NCBI RefSeq assembly: GCF_030269765.1
Contig: NZ_BSTX01000001.1
Span: 1 to 64,000 of the forward strand
Direction of reading: 5' to 3'
DNA from: Actinorhabdospora filicis
GTDB taxonomy: Bacteria > Actinomycetota > Actinomycetes > Mycobacteriales > Micromonosporaceae
Length of the DNA: 64,000 bases
Below are positions 30,017-39,429 of the stretch, piece by piece (within the stretch, counting starts at the first letter, position 1; every line of letters begins with the position of its first letter). The notes below the pieces were generated by a model, which saw nothing but the letters and a program-made list of their open reading frames with translations, was not told the origin of the DNA and searched no databases. Made by a program: the position numbers and the translations under genes.

Positions 30017-30763
30017 ATGACGCTTCGTTTTCGGCTCCTCGGACCAATAGAAGTCACGGGTCCCGGCGGCGAGAGCGTCGTCTTCGACCGCGGCAAGCGG
30101 GCCGTCCTGCTGGCCCTGCTCCTGCGCAACGCCAACCGCCGCGTCGCCCTCGGCAACGTCGTCTCCACGCTCTGGGAGAAGGAGCCACCCGACTCCGCCC
30201 AGGCCAACGTGCGGACCTACGCCTCCCAGCTGCGCGCGGCCCTCGCCGGGATCGGCATGCCCCGCCTGGAGTCCCCCCGCGGCTCCTACCTCCTGCGGGT
30301 CGACACCGGCGAATCCGACGTGGAGGTCTTCTCCGACGCCGTCATCACCGCCGACACCGCCCTGGCCGCCGGGCGCCTGGCCGTCGCGCAGGAACAGCTG
30401 CGCCTGGCCCTGGACGTCTGGCGCGGCCCCGCCGCCGACGGTTTAACCGCGCACGGCCCGCTCCGGCTGGCCCTGGACGCCCTCGACGAGCAGCGCGCGG
30501 CCACCGTCGAGAAGTACGCCGCGGTCTGCCTGCGCCTGGCCGAACGCACCCACACCGCCATCCCCCACCTGCGGATGCTGCTGGCCGAGCAGCCCCTGCG
30601 CGAAAACGCCTGGCTGCTGCTCATGCGCTCGCTGGCCGAGATGGGCGACCGCGCCGGCGCCCTGGCCGCCTACGGCTCGGCCCGCCAGGTCCTGCGCCGC
30701 GAACTGGGCCTGGAGCCCTCGGTGGAGCTGCGCCGGGCCCAGGAGGACATCCTGCACGCCTGA
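30017..30763 (+). CDS. SARP-type regulator (winged helix plus BTAD)
   Basis: A 248-residue small SARP/AfsR-like transcriptional activator. Residues about 1-95 are an OmpR-type DNA-binding domain (FRLLGPIEV, LALLLRNANRRV, VRTYASQLRAAL). Residues about 100-248 are the bacterial transcriptional activation domain (VEVFSDAV, ALDALDEQRAATVEKYAAV, LAAYGSARQVLRRELGLEPS). GGGAGG sits 5 nt from ATG. SARPs usually switch on secondary-metabolite clusters, but none is visible here; the only neighbour is the divergent thioredoxin-like unit. Codon 143 is TTA (30443-30445), rare in this DNA. Confidence 0.92.
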   Translation: MTLRFRLLGPIEVTGPGGESVVFDRGKRAVLLALLLRNANRRVALGNVVSTLWEKEPPDSAQANVRTYASQLRAALAGIGMPRLESPRGSYLLRVDTGESDVEVFSDAVITADTALAAGRLAVAQEQLRLALDVWRGPAADGLTAHGPLRLALDALDEQRAATVEKYAAVCLRLAERTHTAIPHLRMLLAEQPLRENAWLLLMRSLAEMGDRAGALAAYGSARQVLRRELGLEPSVELRRAQEDILHA

Positions 30764-30830
30764 GCACCACGGTAGGCGCCCCGGGCGAGCGGGGAGTGAA
30801 CACCGGCCACCCGGCGATGATCGACAACGC

Positions 30831-30868
30831 GAAGAAGGGTGGACCCCGGCCGGGGTCCACCCTTCTTC
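30831..30868. terminator. Bidirectional terminator, perfect 38-bp palindrome
   Basis: GAAGAAGGGTGGACCCCGG and its exact reverse complement span 30831-30868. It lies between the convergent SARP and pheT genes, 9 nt from the pheT stop. The GAAG/CTTC ends give pyrimidine-rich tails on both strands. A hairpin would need to open a few central pairs to form a loop. Confidence 0.85.
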
Positions 30869-30877
30869 GTCAGCGCC

Positions 30878-33352
30878 TCACACGTCGCGCAGCGTGGCCC
30901 CGACCGAGGCCGCCGCGGCGACCGCGGCATCGCGGTAACCGACCGCCTCCTCGGCGGTCAGCGTGCGGTCCAGGGCGCGGAAGGTCAGCCGGTAGGCCAG
31001 CGACTTGCGTCCCTCGCCCAGCCGCTCGCCCTGGTAGACGTCGAACAGCTCGATGTCCTCCAGCAGCTCACCCGCTCCCTGGGCCAGCGCCGAGGCGACC
31101 GCCGCCGACGGCGTGGCGGCGTCCACCACGACGGCCACGTCGATGCGCGCGGGCGGGTACGTCGACACCGAGGGCGCGGCGACCTTGCCCGCATAGGGCA
31201 GCAGGTCCAGGTTCAGCTCCATGGCGCAGGTGCGGCGCGGCAGCTCCAGCGCCTCGCACACCGCCGGGTGCAGCTCACCGGCGTGCCCGACGACGACGTC
31301 ACCGGCGCGCAGCTCGGCGCAGCGGCCCGGGTGCCAGGGCGCGTGCTCGCCCTGCGCGACGTCCAGCTCGACGCCGGACGCGCGAGCGACCACGCGCGCG
31401 GCCTCCACCGCGTCCGACCAGTCGGCGGCGCGCCCGGCGCCCCACCATCCGGCCAGGTCGGCGCTGCCGGCCAGAACCGCCGCGACGTGGCGGGGCTGGT
31501 CGGGCATCGCCTCGGCGACCGCGGCCAGCTCCTCGTCGGAGGGACGGTGCGCGACCGGCAGGTCCGGCACCGGCACCTCGGTGGCCTTGGGCAGGAAGAC
31601 CTGCCCGACCTCGTAGAGGGCCAGGTCCTTGTGCCCGCGCCCGATGTTGCGCTTGAGGGCGGCCAGCAGCGGCGGCAGCAGCGAGGTGCGCAGCTCCGGT
31701 TCGGCCGCCGAGATCGGGTTGGCGATGCGCAGGGCCCGGCGGCGCGGGTCGGCGGCGTCCAGCCCGAACGCGTCGTGGACCTCCGGCGCGACGAACGGGT
31801 AGCAGGGCGTCTCGACGTACCCGGCGTCGGCGAGCGCGCGGCCCACCGTCCGGCGGCGGCGCTGGCGCGCGGTGAGGCCCCGCCCGGGGGTCGCGCGCGG
31901 CAGGTGGCCGACGATGCGCTCGACGCCCAGGACGCGGATGACCTCCTCGGCGTAGTCGGCCGGGTCGGTCAGGTCGGGCCGCCACGAGGGCGGGGTGACG
32001 GTGAGGGTCTCCCCGTCGGCGGTGACGCGGCAGCCGACGGTCTCCAGCGCGGCCACGACCTCCTCGGGGGTGTAGTCCACGCCCGCCAGGCGCGCGGCCA
32101 GGCCGATGGGGAGGGTCGCCGGGGCGGCCGGGACGCGGTGGTCGAGGTCGGTGACGTGGTCGCCCATGACCGCGCCGCCGTACTCCACCATCAGCTCGGC
32201 GGCGCGGTTGACGGCCACCGCGCACAGGGCGGGGTCGACGCCGCGCTCGAAGCGCTTGCCGGCCTCGCTGACCAGTTTGTGGCGGCGGGAGGTGCGGGCG
32301 ATGGACACCGGCTCCCAGCTGGCGGCCTCGAACATCACCTCGGTGGTGTCCGGGGCGACCTCGCTGGTCTGGCCGCCCATGACCCCGGCGAGGGAGATCA
32401 CGCCGGTGTCGTCGGCGATGACGATGTCCTCGGGCTCCAGGACGCGCTGGACGTCGTCGAGGGTGGTGAGCTTCTCCCCCGCCTCGGCGCGCCGCACGAC
32501 CAGGCCGCCGCGCAGGGCCGAGCGGTCGAAGGCGTGCAGGGGCTGCCCGAGTTCGAGCATGAGGTAGTTGGTGACGTCCACGGCCAGGGAGATGGAGCGC
32601 ATACCGGACTGGGCCAGGCGGCGCTTCATCCACTCCGGCGAGGGCTTGGCGGGGTCGACGCCGTGGACGGCGCGCAGCGCGAAGCGCGGGCAGCCGGTGG
32701 TGTCGTCCACGCGCAGCGGGTGCGGGCCCTCGGCGGTGCGGATCGCGGGCGCGGTCAGCTCGGCGGGGTCGGTGAAGGCCACGCCGAGGGACTGGGCGAG
32801 CTCGCGGGCCAGGCCGCGCACGGAGAAGCAGTATCCGCGGTCGGGCGTCACGTTGATCTCGAAGATCACGTCGTCGAGTCCGACGATGGAGCGCGCGTCG
32901 GTCCCGGGGGCCTCGGGGGTGCCGGCGGGCAGAACGATGATGCCGTCGTGCTCGTCGGATACGCCCAGTTCGCGGGCGGAGCAGATCATGCCGTCCGACA
33001 GGCGCCCGTAGGTCTTGCGGGAGGCGATGGCGAACCCGCCGGGCAGGACCGTGCCGGGCAGCGCGACGACGACCAGGTCGCCTTCGGCGAAGTTGCGCGC
33101 GCCGCAGATGATGCTGCGCGGCTCGGCCTCGCCGACCTCGACGTGGCAGTGCCGGATGGGCTTCTTGAACTCGGTGAGTTCTTCGATGGAGACCACGCGG
33201 CCGACGACGAGGGGGCCGGTGACGGCCTCGCTCAGGTCGGTGACCGCCTCGATCTCCAGTCCGGCGCGGACGAAGGCGGTGTCGATGTCGAGGGCGGTGG
33301 CGCCCTCGGGGATGGCGACGTATTCACGCAGCCACGATCGCGAGACGAGCAT
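30878..33352 (-). CDS. pheT: Phenylalanyl-tRNA synthetase beta subunit
   Basis: Beta chain of the (alpha-beta)2 enzyme that charges tRNA-Phe and edits mischarged Tyr. The 824-residue protein has the usual order: N-terminal OB-type tRNA-binding domain (about 40-150), B3/B4 editing domain (about 210-390), B5 (about 400-470), core (about 480-690) and the C-terminal anticodon-binding ferredoxin-like domain (about 730-824, STYPPARIDVAVVVD). ATG shares one base with the pheS stop (TGATG), so translation is coupled. Confidence 0.97.
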   Translation of the reverse strand: MLVSRSWLREYVAIPEGATALDIDTAFVRAGLEIEAVTDLSEAVTGPLVVGRVVSIEELTEFKKPIRHCHVEVGEAEPRSIICGARNFAEGDLVVVALPGTVLPGGFAIASRKTYGRLSDGMICSARELGVSDEHDGIIVLPAGTPEAPGTDARSIVGLDDVIFEINVTPDRGYCFSVRGLARELAQSLGVAFTDPAELTAPAIRTAEGPHPLRVDDTTGCPRFALRAVHGVDPAKPSPEWMKRRLAQSGMRSISLAVDVTNYLMLELGQPLHAFDRSALRGGLVVRRAEAGEKLTTLDDVQRVLEPEDIVIADDTGVISLAGVMGGQTSEVAPDTTEVMFEAASWEPVSIARTSRRHKLVSEAGKRFERGVDPALCAVAVNRAAELMVEYGGAVMGDHVTDLDHRVPAAPATLPIGLAARLAGVDYTPEEVVAALETVGCRVTADGETLTVTPPSWRPDLTDPADYAEEVIRVLGVERIVGHLPRATPGRGLTARQRRRRTVGRALADAGYVETPCYPFVAPEVHDAFGLDAADPRRRALRIANPISAAEPELRTSLLPPLLAALKRNIGRGHKDLALYEVGQVFLPKATEVPVPDLPVAHRPSDEELAAVAEAMPDQPRHVAAVLAGSADLAGWWGAGRAADWSDAVEAARVVARASGVELDVAQGEHAPWHPGRCAELRAGDVVVGHAGELHPAVCEALELPRRTCAMELNLDLLPYAGKVAAPSVSTYPPARIDVAVVVDAATPSAAVASALAQGAGELLEDIELFDVYQGERLGEGRKSLAYRLTFRALDRTLTAEEAVGYRDAAVAAAASVGATLRDV

Positions 33353-34431
33353 CAGACCTCCGTTCCGTAGGCGCGGGCGAAGCGCACGTCGCCTTCGACC
33401 ATGTGCCGCATGTCGGTGACGCCGGAGCGCAGCATCAGGGTGCGCTCGATGCCCATCCCGAAGGCGAAGCCGGTGTACTCGTCGGGGTCGACGCCGCAGG
33501 CGCGCAGGACGCGGGGGTTGACCATGCCGCAGCCGCCCCACTCGATCCAGCGCGGGCCGTCGCGGTGCAGCGGCCACCACAGGTCCAGTTCGGCGCTGGG
33601 CTCGGTGAAGGGGAAGTAGGAGGGGCGCAGGCGGGTGACGATGTCCTCGCCGATCATGACCCGGGCGAAGTGCTCCAGCACGCCGCGCATGTGGGACATG
33701 GTGATGCCCTTGTCGATGACCAGGCCCTCGACCTGCATGAACACCGGGGTGTGGGTGGCGTCCAGCTCGTCGGTGCGGTACACGCGCCCGGGGCAGACGA
33801 CGTAGATCGGCGGCTTCTTGGTCAGCATGGTGCGGATCTGCACCGGGGAGGTGTGGGTGCGCAGGACGAGGTCCTTCGACACCTGGCGCTTGGCGGTCTC
33901 CAGGTAGAAGGTGTCCATCATCTGCCGGGCCGGGTGGTCGGGGCCCATGTTGAGGGCGTCGAAGTTGTACCAGGCCGACTCGACCTCGGGCCCTTCGGCG
34001 ATCTCGTAGCCCATGCCGAGGAAGAGGTCCTCGACCTGCTCCGACAGCAGCGTCAGCGGGTGCCGCGCGCCCTGCGGGCGCCGGCCGGCCGGGAGCGTGA
34101 CGTCGACGGCCTCCTCGCGCAGGACGCGGGCGGCGCGCTCGGCCTCCAGGGCCTCGCGGCGGGCGTCGAAGGCGGCCTGCACGGCCACGCGGGCCTGGTT
34201 GACGTTCTTGCCCGCGTCGGCCTTGGCCGCCGGGGGCAGCGCGCCGATCTCGCGGCGGGCCAGGGACACCGGGGCGCGGTCGCCGAGGTGGAGGTGCTTC
34301 ACGGCGGCGAGGTCGTCCAGGTCGCGGGTTTCGGCGAAGGCCTTCTCGGCCTCGGCGACGGCCCGCGACAGGGCCTCGGGATCCAGAAGCGCGACCTGCT
34401 TGGGGTCGTAGGGATCATTGCGGTACGTCAT
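33352..34431 (-). CDS. pheS: Phenylalanyl-tRNA synthetase alpha subunit
   Basis: Catalytic alpha chain. The 359-residue protein has an N-terminal coiled coil (about 20-110) and a class II core with RHPLTLL, FDALNMGPDHPAR, LRTHTSPVQIR (motif 2), EWGGCGMV and GFAFGMGIER (motif 3). It is the first gene of the pheST operon. A minus-strand TAGACT (34468-34463) is a possible proximal -10, and a candidate leader peptide gene lies about 95 nt upstream. Confidence 0.97.
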   Translation of the reverse strand: MTYRNDPYDPKQVALLDPEALSRAVAEAEKAFAETRDLDDLAAVKHLHLGDRAPVSLARREIGALPPAAKADAGKNVNQARVAVQAAFDARREALEAERAARVLREEAVDVTLPAGRRPQGARHPLTLLSEQVEDLFLGMGYEIAEGPEVESAWYNFDALNMGPDHPARQMMDTFYLETAKRQVSKDLVLRTHTSPVQIRTMLTKKPPIYVVCPGRVYRTDELDATHTPVFMQVEGLVIDKGITMSHMRGVLEHFARVMIGEDIVTRLRPSYFPFTEPSAELDLWWPLHRDGPRWIEWGGCGMVNPRVLRACGVDPDEYTGFAFGMGIERTLMLRSGVTDMRHMVEGDVRFARAYGTEV

Positions 34432-34526
34432 GGCTCACTCTCTAGGAGACACCCGTCGGGGAAGTCTAGGACGCGCGGCGGAGCCGCCTGCCCGCCGGTG
34501 TGAGAGATGAGCTCGCGCGAAAGGGC

Positions 34527-34628
34527 TTACCGCCGCGCCGGCCCGCCACCGGCGGGCCCGCTAAACCACGGCGTCGCGCGCCACCGGTCGGCGCGACCGG
34601 GGCGGGGCGTGGTGAGGCGGGTGAGCAC
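34527..34628 (-). CDS. Candidate leaderless leader-peptide gene upstream of pheST
   Basis: A 33-codon frame begins with GTG (34628) exactly 6 nt after a TAGACT -10 hexamer (34640-34635), the geometry of a leaderless mRNA. Codon bias is good for the first 21 codons and then TGG TTT, where TTT is a rare Phe codon in this DNA. A perfect hairpin GGCCCGCC-3 nt-GGCGGGCC (34558-34540) lies in the last codons, and pheS starts about 95 nt further on. It could be an attenuation peptide for pheST, but it has only one Phe codon. Confidence 0.35.
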   Translation of the reverse strand: MLTRLTTPRPGRADRWRATPWFSGPAGGGPARR

Positions 34629-34839
34629 GTGCCCAGTCTAGCGAGGCCCCCGCGCCGGCCGCGAGCGGCTTACCCGTCCGGCCGATGGGACGTCCGCCCT
34701 CTGGAAACCGCTCTCCAGCCGCAGGGTCCATGCCCCCCGACAGCCCGCGCCCCGGTCTCCGGTGAAGCGAGCCCACCCCCGCCCCCGCGCGGCTCGATCC
34801 GCGCCTTCCGCCCCCTTTGGAGCAGCGGGCGGAGATGGC

Positions 34840-37800
34840 GTGTCCACTGTGCGCACGCGCGGAACCCTGACCGCCGCGGCCCTGGCCCTCGGGCTGACCG
34901 CGGCGACCCTCACGGCGGTGTCCCCGCCCGCCCTGGCCGAGGACGGCGACGCCCCGATCGTGACCGACGCCGCCCCGCCGGGCACCTCGGTCACCCTCAT
35001 CACCGGCGACGCCGTCTCCCTCATCACCGGCGACGACGGCGAGCCCCGCGCGGTGGTGCGCCCCGCCGACGGGCGCGACGTCTCCTACGGCCAGACCCGC
35101 GACGCCGCCGGGCACGTCTCGCTCATCCCGTCCGACGCGCGCGCCGGGCTGGCCTCCGGGCGCCTCGACCCGCGCCTGTTCGACATCACCGGCCTGCTGG
35201 CCGCCGGCTACGCCGACGCCCACCGCGACGACATCCCCGTGGTCACCGAACGCGCCACCGCCTCCGCACCGAGCCTCACCGGTGCGGCCCGCACGGCGGC
35301 GTTCCCGGCCCTGGGCATGGACGCCGCGACCGTCGCCAAGGACGACGCGCCCGCCCTGTGGGCCGGCCTCGCCGACGGCGGCGGCATCACCACCCTCTGG
35401 CTGGACGCGCCCCGCGAGGCGCTGCTCGACCGCAGCGTCCCACAGATCGGCGCCGACGAGGCCCACGAGCGCGGCCTGACCGGCACCGGGGTCACCGTGG
35501 CCGTCCTGGACTCCGGGATCGACGCCACCCACCCCGACCTGGCCGGGAAGATCGCCGCCGCGAAGAACTTCACCGACTCCCCCACCGACGGCGACAAGGT
35601 CGGCCACGGCATCCACGTGGCCTCCACCATCGCCGGATCCGGCGCGGCCTCCGGCGGCAGGTACGCCGGAGTCGCGCCCGGCGCGACACTGCTGAACGGC
35701 AAGGTCCTCGGTGACAACGGCAAGGCCGAGTCGTGGATCCTGGCCGGGATGGAGTGGGCGGCGGTCACCATGTGCACCGACGTGATCAACATGAGCCTCG
35801 GCGGCAGCGACACCCAGGGCATCGACCCCCTCGAACGCGCGGTCAACGAACTGTCGGCCACCACCGGCGCGCTGTTCGTCATCGCCGCCGGCAACGACGG
35901 CGAGGCCGGATCGCGCACCATCGGCAGCCCCGGCAGCGCCGAGGCCGCCCTCACCGTCGGCGCCGTCGACCACGACGACCGCCTCGCCCCCTTCTCCAGC
36001 ACCGGCCCCCGCGTCGGCGACTTCGGCGTCAAACCCGACGTCACCGCCCCCGGCGTCGGCATCGTCGCCGCCCGCGCCAAGGGCACCAGCATCGGCGTGC
36101 CGCTCGACGCCAACTACACCGCGCTGGACGGCACGTCCATGGCCACCCCGCACGTCGCGGGCGCCGCGGCCCTTCTCAAGCAGCGGCACCGCGAGTGGAC
36201 CGGGCCGCGCCTGAAGGCCGCGCTCATCGGCACCGCCGAGCACATCGAGGGCTACACCGCCTTCCAGCAGGGCGCCGGGCGCATCGACGCCGGCCGCGCC
36301 ACCCGCCTGGGCGTCACCGCCGTCCCCGGCACCCTCAACACCCTCCTGAAGTACGGCGGGCCCGACCGCGCCACCACCACCGTCACCTACCGCAACGACA
36401 CCGACGAGACCGTGCGCGTCACCCTGTCCTCCGGCGCCTGGACCCGCGAGGGCGAGCCCGTGCGGCGCCTCATCGACACCGACCGCGCGGTGTGGGTGCC
36501 CGCCCACGGCGAGGCCGCCGTCGAGGTGACCGTGGGCGGGCGCCGCGTCCGCGACGGGGTCTACTCCGGGCTCATCACCGGCACCGTGCACGCCAAGAAG
36601 GGCCACCGGTACCTCGGCGAGGTCACCACGCTCGTGGGCGCCTACGTCGAACCCGAGGCCGCCGACGTCCCCGTCACCTTCATCCGCCACGACGGCACCC
36701 CCCAGACCGGCCTCGTGGCCCAGGTGACCGACCTGTCCACCGGCGACCACGACTTCCTGCTCACCGGCGCCACCGGGACCGGCACCCTGCGGCTGGCCGC
36801 CGGGAAGTACGCGTTGGTCGCCAACGTCATCGACACCGTCGTCATCGACGGAAAGACCCTCGACGCCATCACCCCCGTGGTGGTCCCGGTGACCGTCCGC
36901 GCCGGGATGGCCCCCGTCGTCATCGACACCCGCACCGCCGCCTCGGTCCACGGCGACGTCGACGTGCCCGGCTCGGCGCTCCTGGCGCGCACCACGACCA
37001 CCGTCCTGACCGGACGCGACGGCGTCACCGCGGGCAACTCCACCACCTTCCAGGGCCAGGTGCCCATGTACGTGATGCCCTACACCGACCCCGACGTCTC
37101 CTACTTCACCCACTTCGTGTTCGGCAAGGCCAAGAGCAACCTCTACGGCACCTTCTCCACCTGGCGCGCCGACACCGTCGTCGCCCGTGAGGGAGAGGTG
37201 CCCGCCGACGCCGCCTACCACGGGACGACCGCGGCCATGGCCCACGTGGCCACCACCGTCACCCCGCAGGGCCGCCCCGGCGCGATGATCTACTCCGGGC
37301 CGCTCATCCCCGGCGACCCCGTCGCCTGGGCCTACCGCTCCTTCATCACCACCGGCGCCGTCGACCACTGGATCGACTACCCCGAGGGCGTGGACGAATA
37401 CCGCTACATCGTCCAGTACAACTCCGGCGGCGACGCCCACGTCATCGCCGACGTCGACCACTCCTACCCCGTGGGGAAGCGCTACGACGAGACGTGGTTC
37501 GCCCCCGTCCTGGGCCCCGCGCCCCGGCCCGGCGACGCCTGGCGCGAGGGGAACCTGCTGCACTACGAACCCCGCAACCTGTTCACCGACGCCGTCCCCG
37601 GCCACCTCAGCGAAGACCCCGGCGTCACGGGCACCATGACCCTGTCCCAGGACGGCACCGCGCTCGCCACGAGCGCGTTCACCGCGGTCTCCCCCGCCCT
37701 GGAGGCCACCCTCCCCGACGCCTCCGGCCGCTACACCCTCACCGTCACCGCCCAGCGGCGCCGCTGGTTCCACTCCGGCGCGGTCACCGCGTCCTGGACC

Positions 37801-38127
37801 TTCGACACCGCCCGCACCCACGGCAGGCGGAACCTGCCGCTGACGGCCTTCCGCACCACCGCCACCGTCGGCACCACCACGACCGCCCTGGTCATCGGCG
37901 CCGACACCCCCATGTCCACCGCCACCGCCGAGGTCTCCGCCGACGGCGGCGCCACCTGGACCACCGTCCCGCTGACCGCCGAAGGCCCCGGCTGGCGCGC
38001 GACGGTCCCCAACCCCACCGTCACCGGCGGGATCCCCGTGTTCATGCACCTGCGCCTGAGCGGCACCGACGACCACGGCACCACCGTCGTCCAGACCGTC
38101 ACCGGCGCCTACCTGGTCACCGCCTGA
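34840..38127 (+). CDS. Secreted S8 (subtilisin-like) serine peptidase
   Basis: A 1095-residue exported protease. A Sec signal peptide (about 1-34) ends at PALAED. A propeptide with a doubled LITGD motif follows (about 45-200). The S8 domain spans about 215-500: Asp in AVLDSGID, His in GHGIHVAST (usually GHGTH), Asn in AAGNDGE and the nucleophile in GTSMATPHVAG. The ~600-residue C-terminal part is beta-rich with no motif I recognise beyond Ig-like repeats. GTG 34840 is chosen because GGAG lies 5 nt upstream and the signal peptide then starts correctly. A strong terminator follows. It probably degrades extracellular protein. Confidence 0.92.
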   Translation: MSTVRTRGTLTAAALALGLTAATLTAVSPPALAEDGDAPIVTDAAPPGTSVTLITGDAVSLITGDDGEPRAVVRPADGRDVSYGQTRDAAGHVSLIPSDARAGLASGRLDPRLFDITGLLAAGYADAHRDDIPVVTERATASAPSLTGAARTAAFPALGMDAATVAKDDAPALWAGLADGGGITTLWLDAPREALLDRSVPQIGADEAHERGLTGTGVTVAVLDSGIDATHPDLAGKIAAAKNFTDSPTDGDKVGHGIHVASTIAGSGAASGGRYAGVAPGATLLNGKVLGDNGKAESWILAGMEWAAVTMCTDVINMSLGGSDTQGIDPLERAVNELSATTGALFVIAAGNDGEAGSRTIGSPGSAEAALTVGAVDHDDRLAPFSSTGPRVGDFGVKPDVTAPGVGIVAARAKGTSIGVPLDANYTALDGTSMATPHVAGAAALLKQRHREWTGPRLKAALIGTAEHIEGYTAFQQGAGRIDAGRATRLGVTAVPGTLNTLLKYGGPDRATTTVTYRNDTDETVRVTLSSGAWTREGEPVRRLIDTDRAVWVPAHGEAAVEVTVGGRRVRDGVYSGLITGTVHAKKGHRYLGEVTTLVGAYVEPEAADVPVTFIRHDGTPQTGLVAQVTDLSTGDHDFLLTGATGTGTLRLAAGKYALVANVIDTVVIDGKTLDAITPVVVPVTVRAGMAPVVIDTRTAASVHGDVDVPGSALLARTTTTVLTGRDGVTAGNSTTFQGQVPMYVMPYTDPDVSYFTHFVFGKAKSNLYGTFSTWRADTVVAREGEVPADAAYHGTTAAMAHVATTVTPQGRPGAMIYSGPLIPGDPVAWAYRSFITTGAVDHWIDYPEGVDEYRYIVQYNSGGDAHVIADVDHSYPVGKRYDETWFAPVLGPAPRPGDAWREGNLLHYEPRNLFTDAVPGHLSEDPGVTGTMTLSQDGTALATSAFTAVSPALEATLPDASGRYTLTVTAQRRRWFHSGAVTASWTFDTARTHGRRNLPLTAFRTTATVGTTTTALVIGADTPMSTATAEVSADGGATWTTVPLTAEGPGWRATVPNPTVTGGIPVFMHLRLSGTDDHGTTVVQTVTGAYLVTA

Positions 38128-38137
38128 CGGGCACGCC

Positions 38138-38171
38138 AAAGGGCCGCCACCCGGGTGGGTGGCGGCCCTTT
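38138..38171. terminator. Bidirectional terminator between the S8 peptidase and SpoU methyltransferase genes
   Basis: AAAGGGCCGCCACCC (38138-38152), loop GGGT, GGGTGGCGGCCCTTT (38157-38171) is a perfect 15-bp stem with A/T ends on both strands. It lies 10 nt after the S8 stop and 8 nt from the convergent methyltransferase stop. Confidence 0.9.
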
Positions 38172-38179
38172 CACATCAC

Positions 38180-38977
38180 TCAGCGCTGCGCGCGGGCCGT
38201 CGTGTACAGGCAGATCGCCGCCGCCGCAGCCAGGTTCAGGCTCTCCGCCGAACCGTAGATCGGGATCTTCACCCGCAGATCGGCCTCCGCCGCCAGCTCA
38301 GGCGACAAACCGTGCGCCTCCGAACCGAACAGCCACGTCACCGGGCCCGCCAGGCCGCCCTCGTCGGCCAGCGCGTGCAGATCGGTGTCGCCGTAGGCGT
38401 CGGCGGCCAGGACGCGGATGCCCTGCCCCCGCAGCCCCGCCAGGATCGCCCCCGGCTCGCCACCGCGCACCACCGGCACGTGGAACAGGCTCCCGGCGGC
38501 CGAGCGCACGCACTTCCCGTTGTACGGATCGACGGTGTCGTCGGGGAACACCACCGCCCCGGCACCGGCCGCGTCGGCGGTGCGCAGGATCGTCCCGGCG
38601 TTACCGGGGTCGGCGATGCCCGCCAGCGTCACCGACAGCTTCGGCGCCGCGGGGAGCGGGACGTCGATGTAGGCGCACACCGCGACCAGGCCCTGCGGCG
38701 TCACGGTGTCGCACAGCGCGGCCAGGGCCGCGTCGTCGACCGCCGAGTACCTCGGCGAGGCCGCGACCAGGTCGGGGTGGCGCTCCAGCGCGGCGGGCGT
38801 CCCGAACAGCTCGCTCACCACACCGTCCAGGCGCAGCGCCTCGCGCACCGCCTGCGGGCCCTCGGCCAGGAACTCCCGGCGGGCGTCGCGGTTGCGGCGG
38901 CGCAGCAGCTTCCGGGCAGCAACAACCCGGGGGGTCCGCACCGTGTACGGAACCACCCCGGGTGAAAGGTCTCGCAT
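38180..38977 (-). CDS. SpoU/TrmH family RNA methyltransferase
   Basis: A 265-residue SAM-dependent 2'-O-methyltransferase of tRNA or rRNA with the SPOUT knot. Motifs are GIADPGNAGTILRTADAAG (motif 1), WLFGSEAHGLS (motif 2) and IPIYGSAESLNLAAAAAI (motif 3). An N-terminal substrate-binding domain covers about 15-90. It lies 4 nt after rplT, a placement typical of Actinobacteria. ATG 38977 has no clear ribosome-binding site; a GTG 12 codons downstream is an alternative start. Confidence 0.9.
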   Translation of the reverse strand: MRDLSPGVVPYTVRTPRVVAARKLLRRRNRDARREFLAEGPQAVREALRLDGVVSELFGTPAALERHPDLVAASPRYSAVDDAALAALCDTVTPQGLVAVCAYIDVPLPAAPKLSVTLAGIADPGNAGTILRTADAAGAGAVVFPDDTVDPYNGKCVRSAAGSLFHVPVVRGGEPGAILAGLRGQGIRVLAADAYGDTDLHALADEGGLAGPVTWLFGSEAHGLSPELAAEADLRVKIPIYGSAESLNLAAAAAICLYTTARAQR

Positions 38978-38981
38978 CGGG

Positions 38982-39347
38982 TTACGCGGCGGCCGGAAGG
39001 GCCTTGCGCGCGACCTCGACGAGCGCGGCGAAGGCGCCGGCGTCGGTGACGGCCAGGTCGGCCAGCACCTTGCGGTCCACCTCGACGCCCGCGGCGGCCA
39101 GGCCCTGCATGAACCGGTTGTAGGTCATGTTGTTCAGGCGGGCCGCGGCGTTGATGCGCGTGATCCAGAGGCGACGGAACTCGCCCTTGCGCGCACGGCG
39201 GTCGCGGTAAGCGTAGGTGAGCGAGTGGAGCAGCTGCTCCTTCGCCTTGCGGTACAGGCGCGAACGCTGGCCGCGGTAGCCGCTGGCCGCTTCCAGCGTA
39301 GTACGGCGCTTCTTCTGGGCGTTCACTGCCCGCTTGACACGTGCCAC
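38982..39347 (-). CDS. rplT: Ribosomal protein bL20
   Basis: Large-subunit assembly protein, 121 residues. [25 protein letters not shown], split here as ARVKRAV then KRRTTLE and GYRGQRSR, and the block [11 protein letters not shown] are diagnostic. It belongs to the infC-rpmI-rplT operon. The C-terminal Ala-rich tail is ordinary for actinobacteria. Confidence 0.98.
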   Translation of the reverse strand: MARVKRAVNAQKKRRTTLEAASGYRGQRSRLYRKAKEQLLHSLTYAYRDRRARKGEFRRLWITRINAAARLNNMTYNRFMQGLAAAGVEVDRKVLADLAVTDAGAFAALVEVARKALPAAA

Positions 39348-39429
39348 GGGTGTATCTCCTCATCACGACCGTCCGGCTTCACCGACCGGACGGTCTCGCT
39401 TCGAACGCTGACTTAGCGCTGCGGTGTGG

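Noticed and set aside
34431..34640. T-box riboswitch ahead of pheST
   Set aside because: No T-box consensus or specifier stem could be found; a leader peptide is the better hypothesis.
34561..38139. Long open frame on the minus strand opposite the S8 peptidase
   Set aside because: Its Gly/Val/Asp-rich peptide is the shadow expected opposite a GC3-biased gene; the plus strand carries clear catalytic motifs and a signal peptide.
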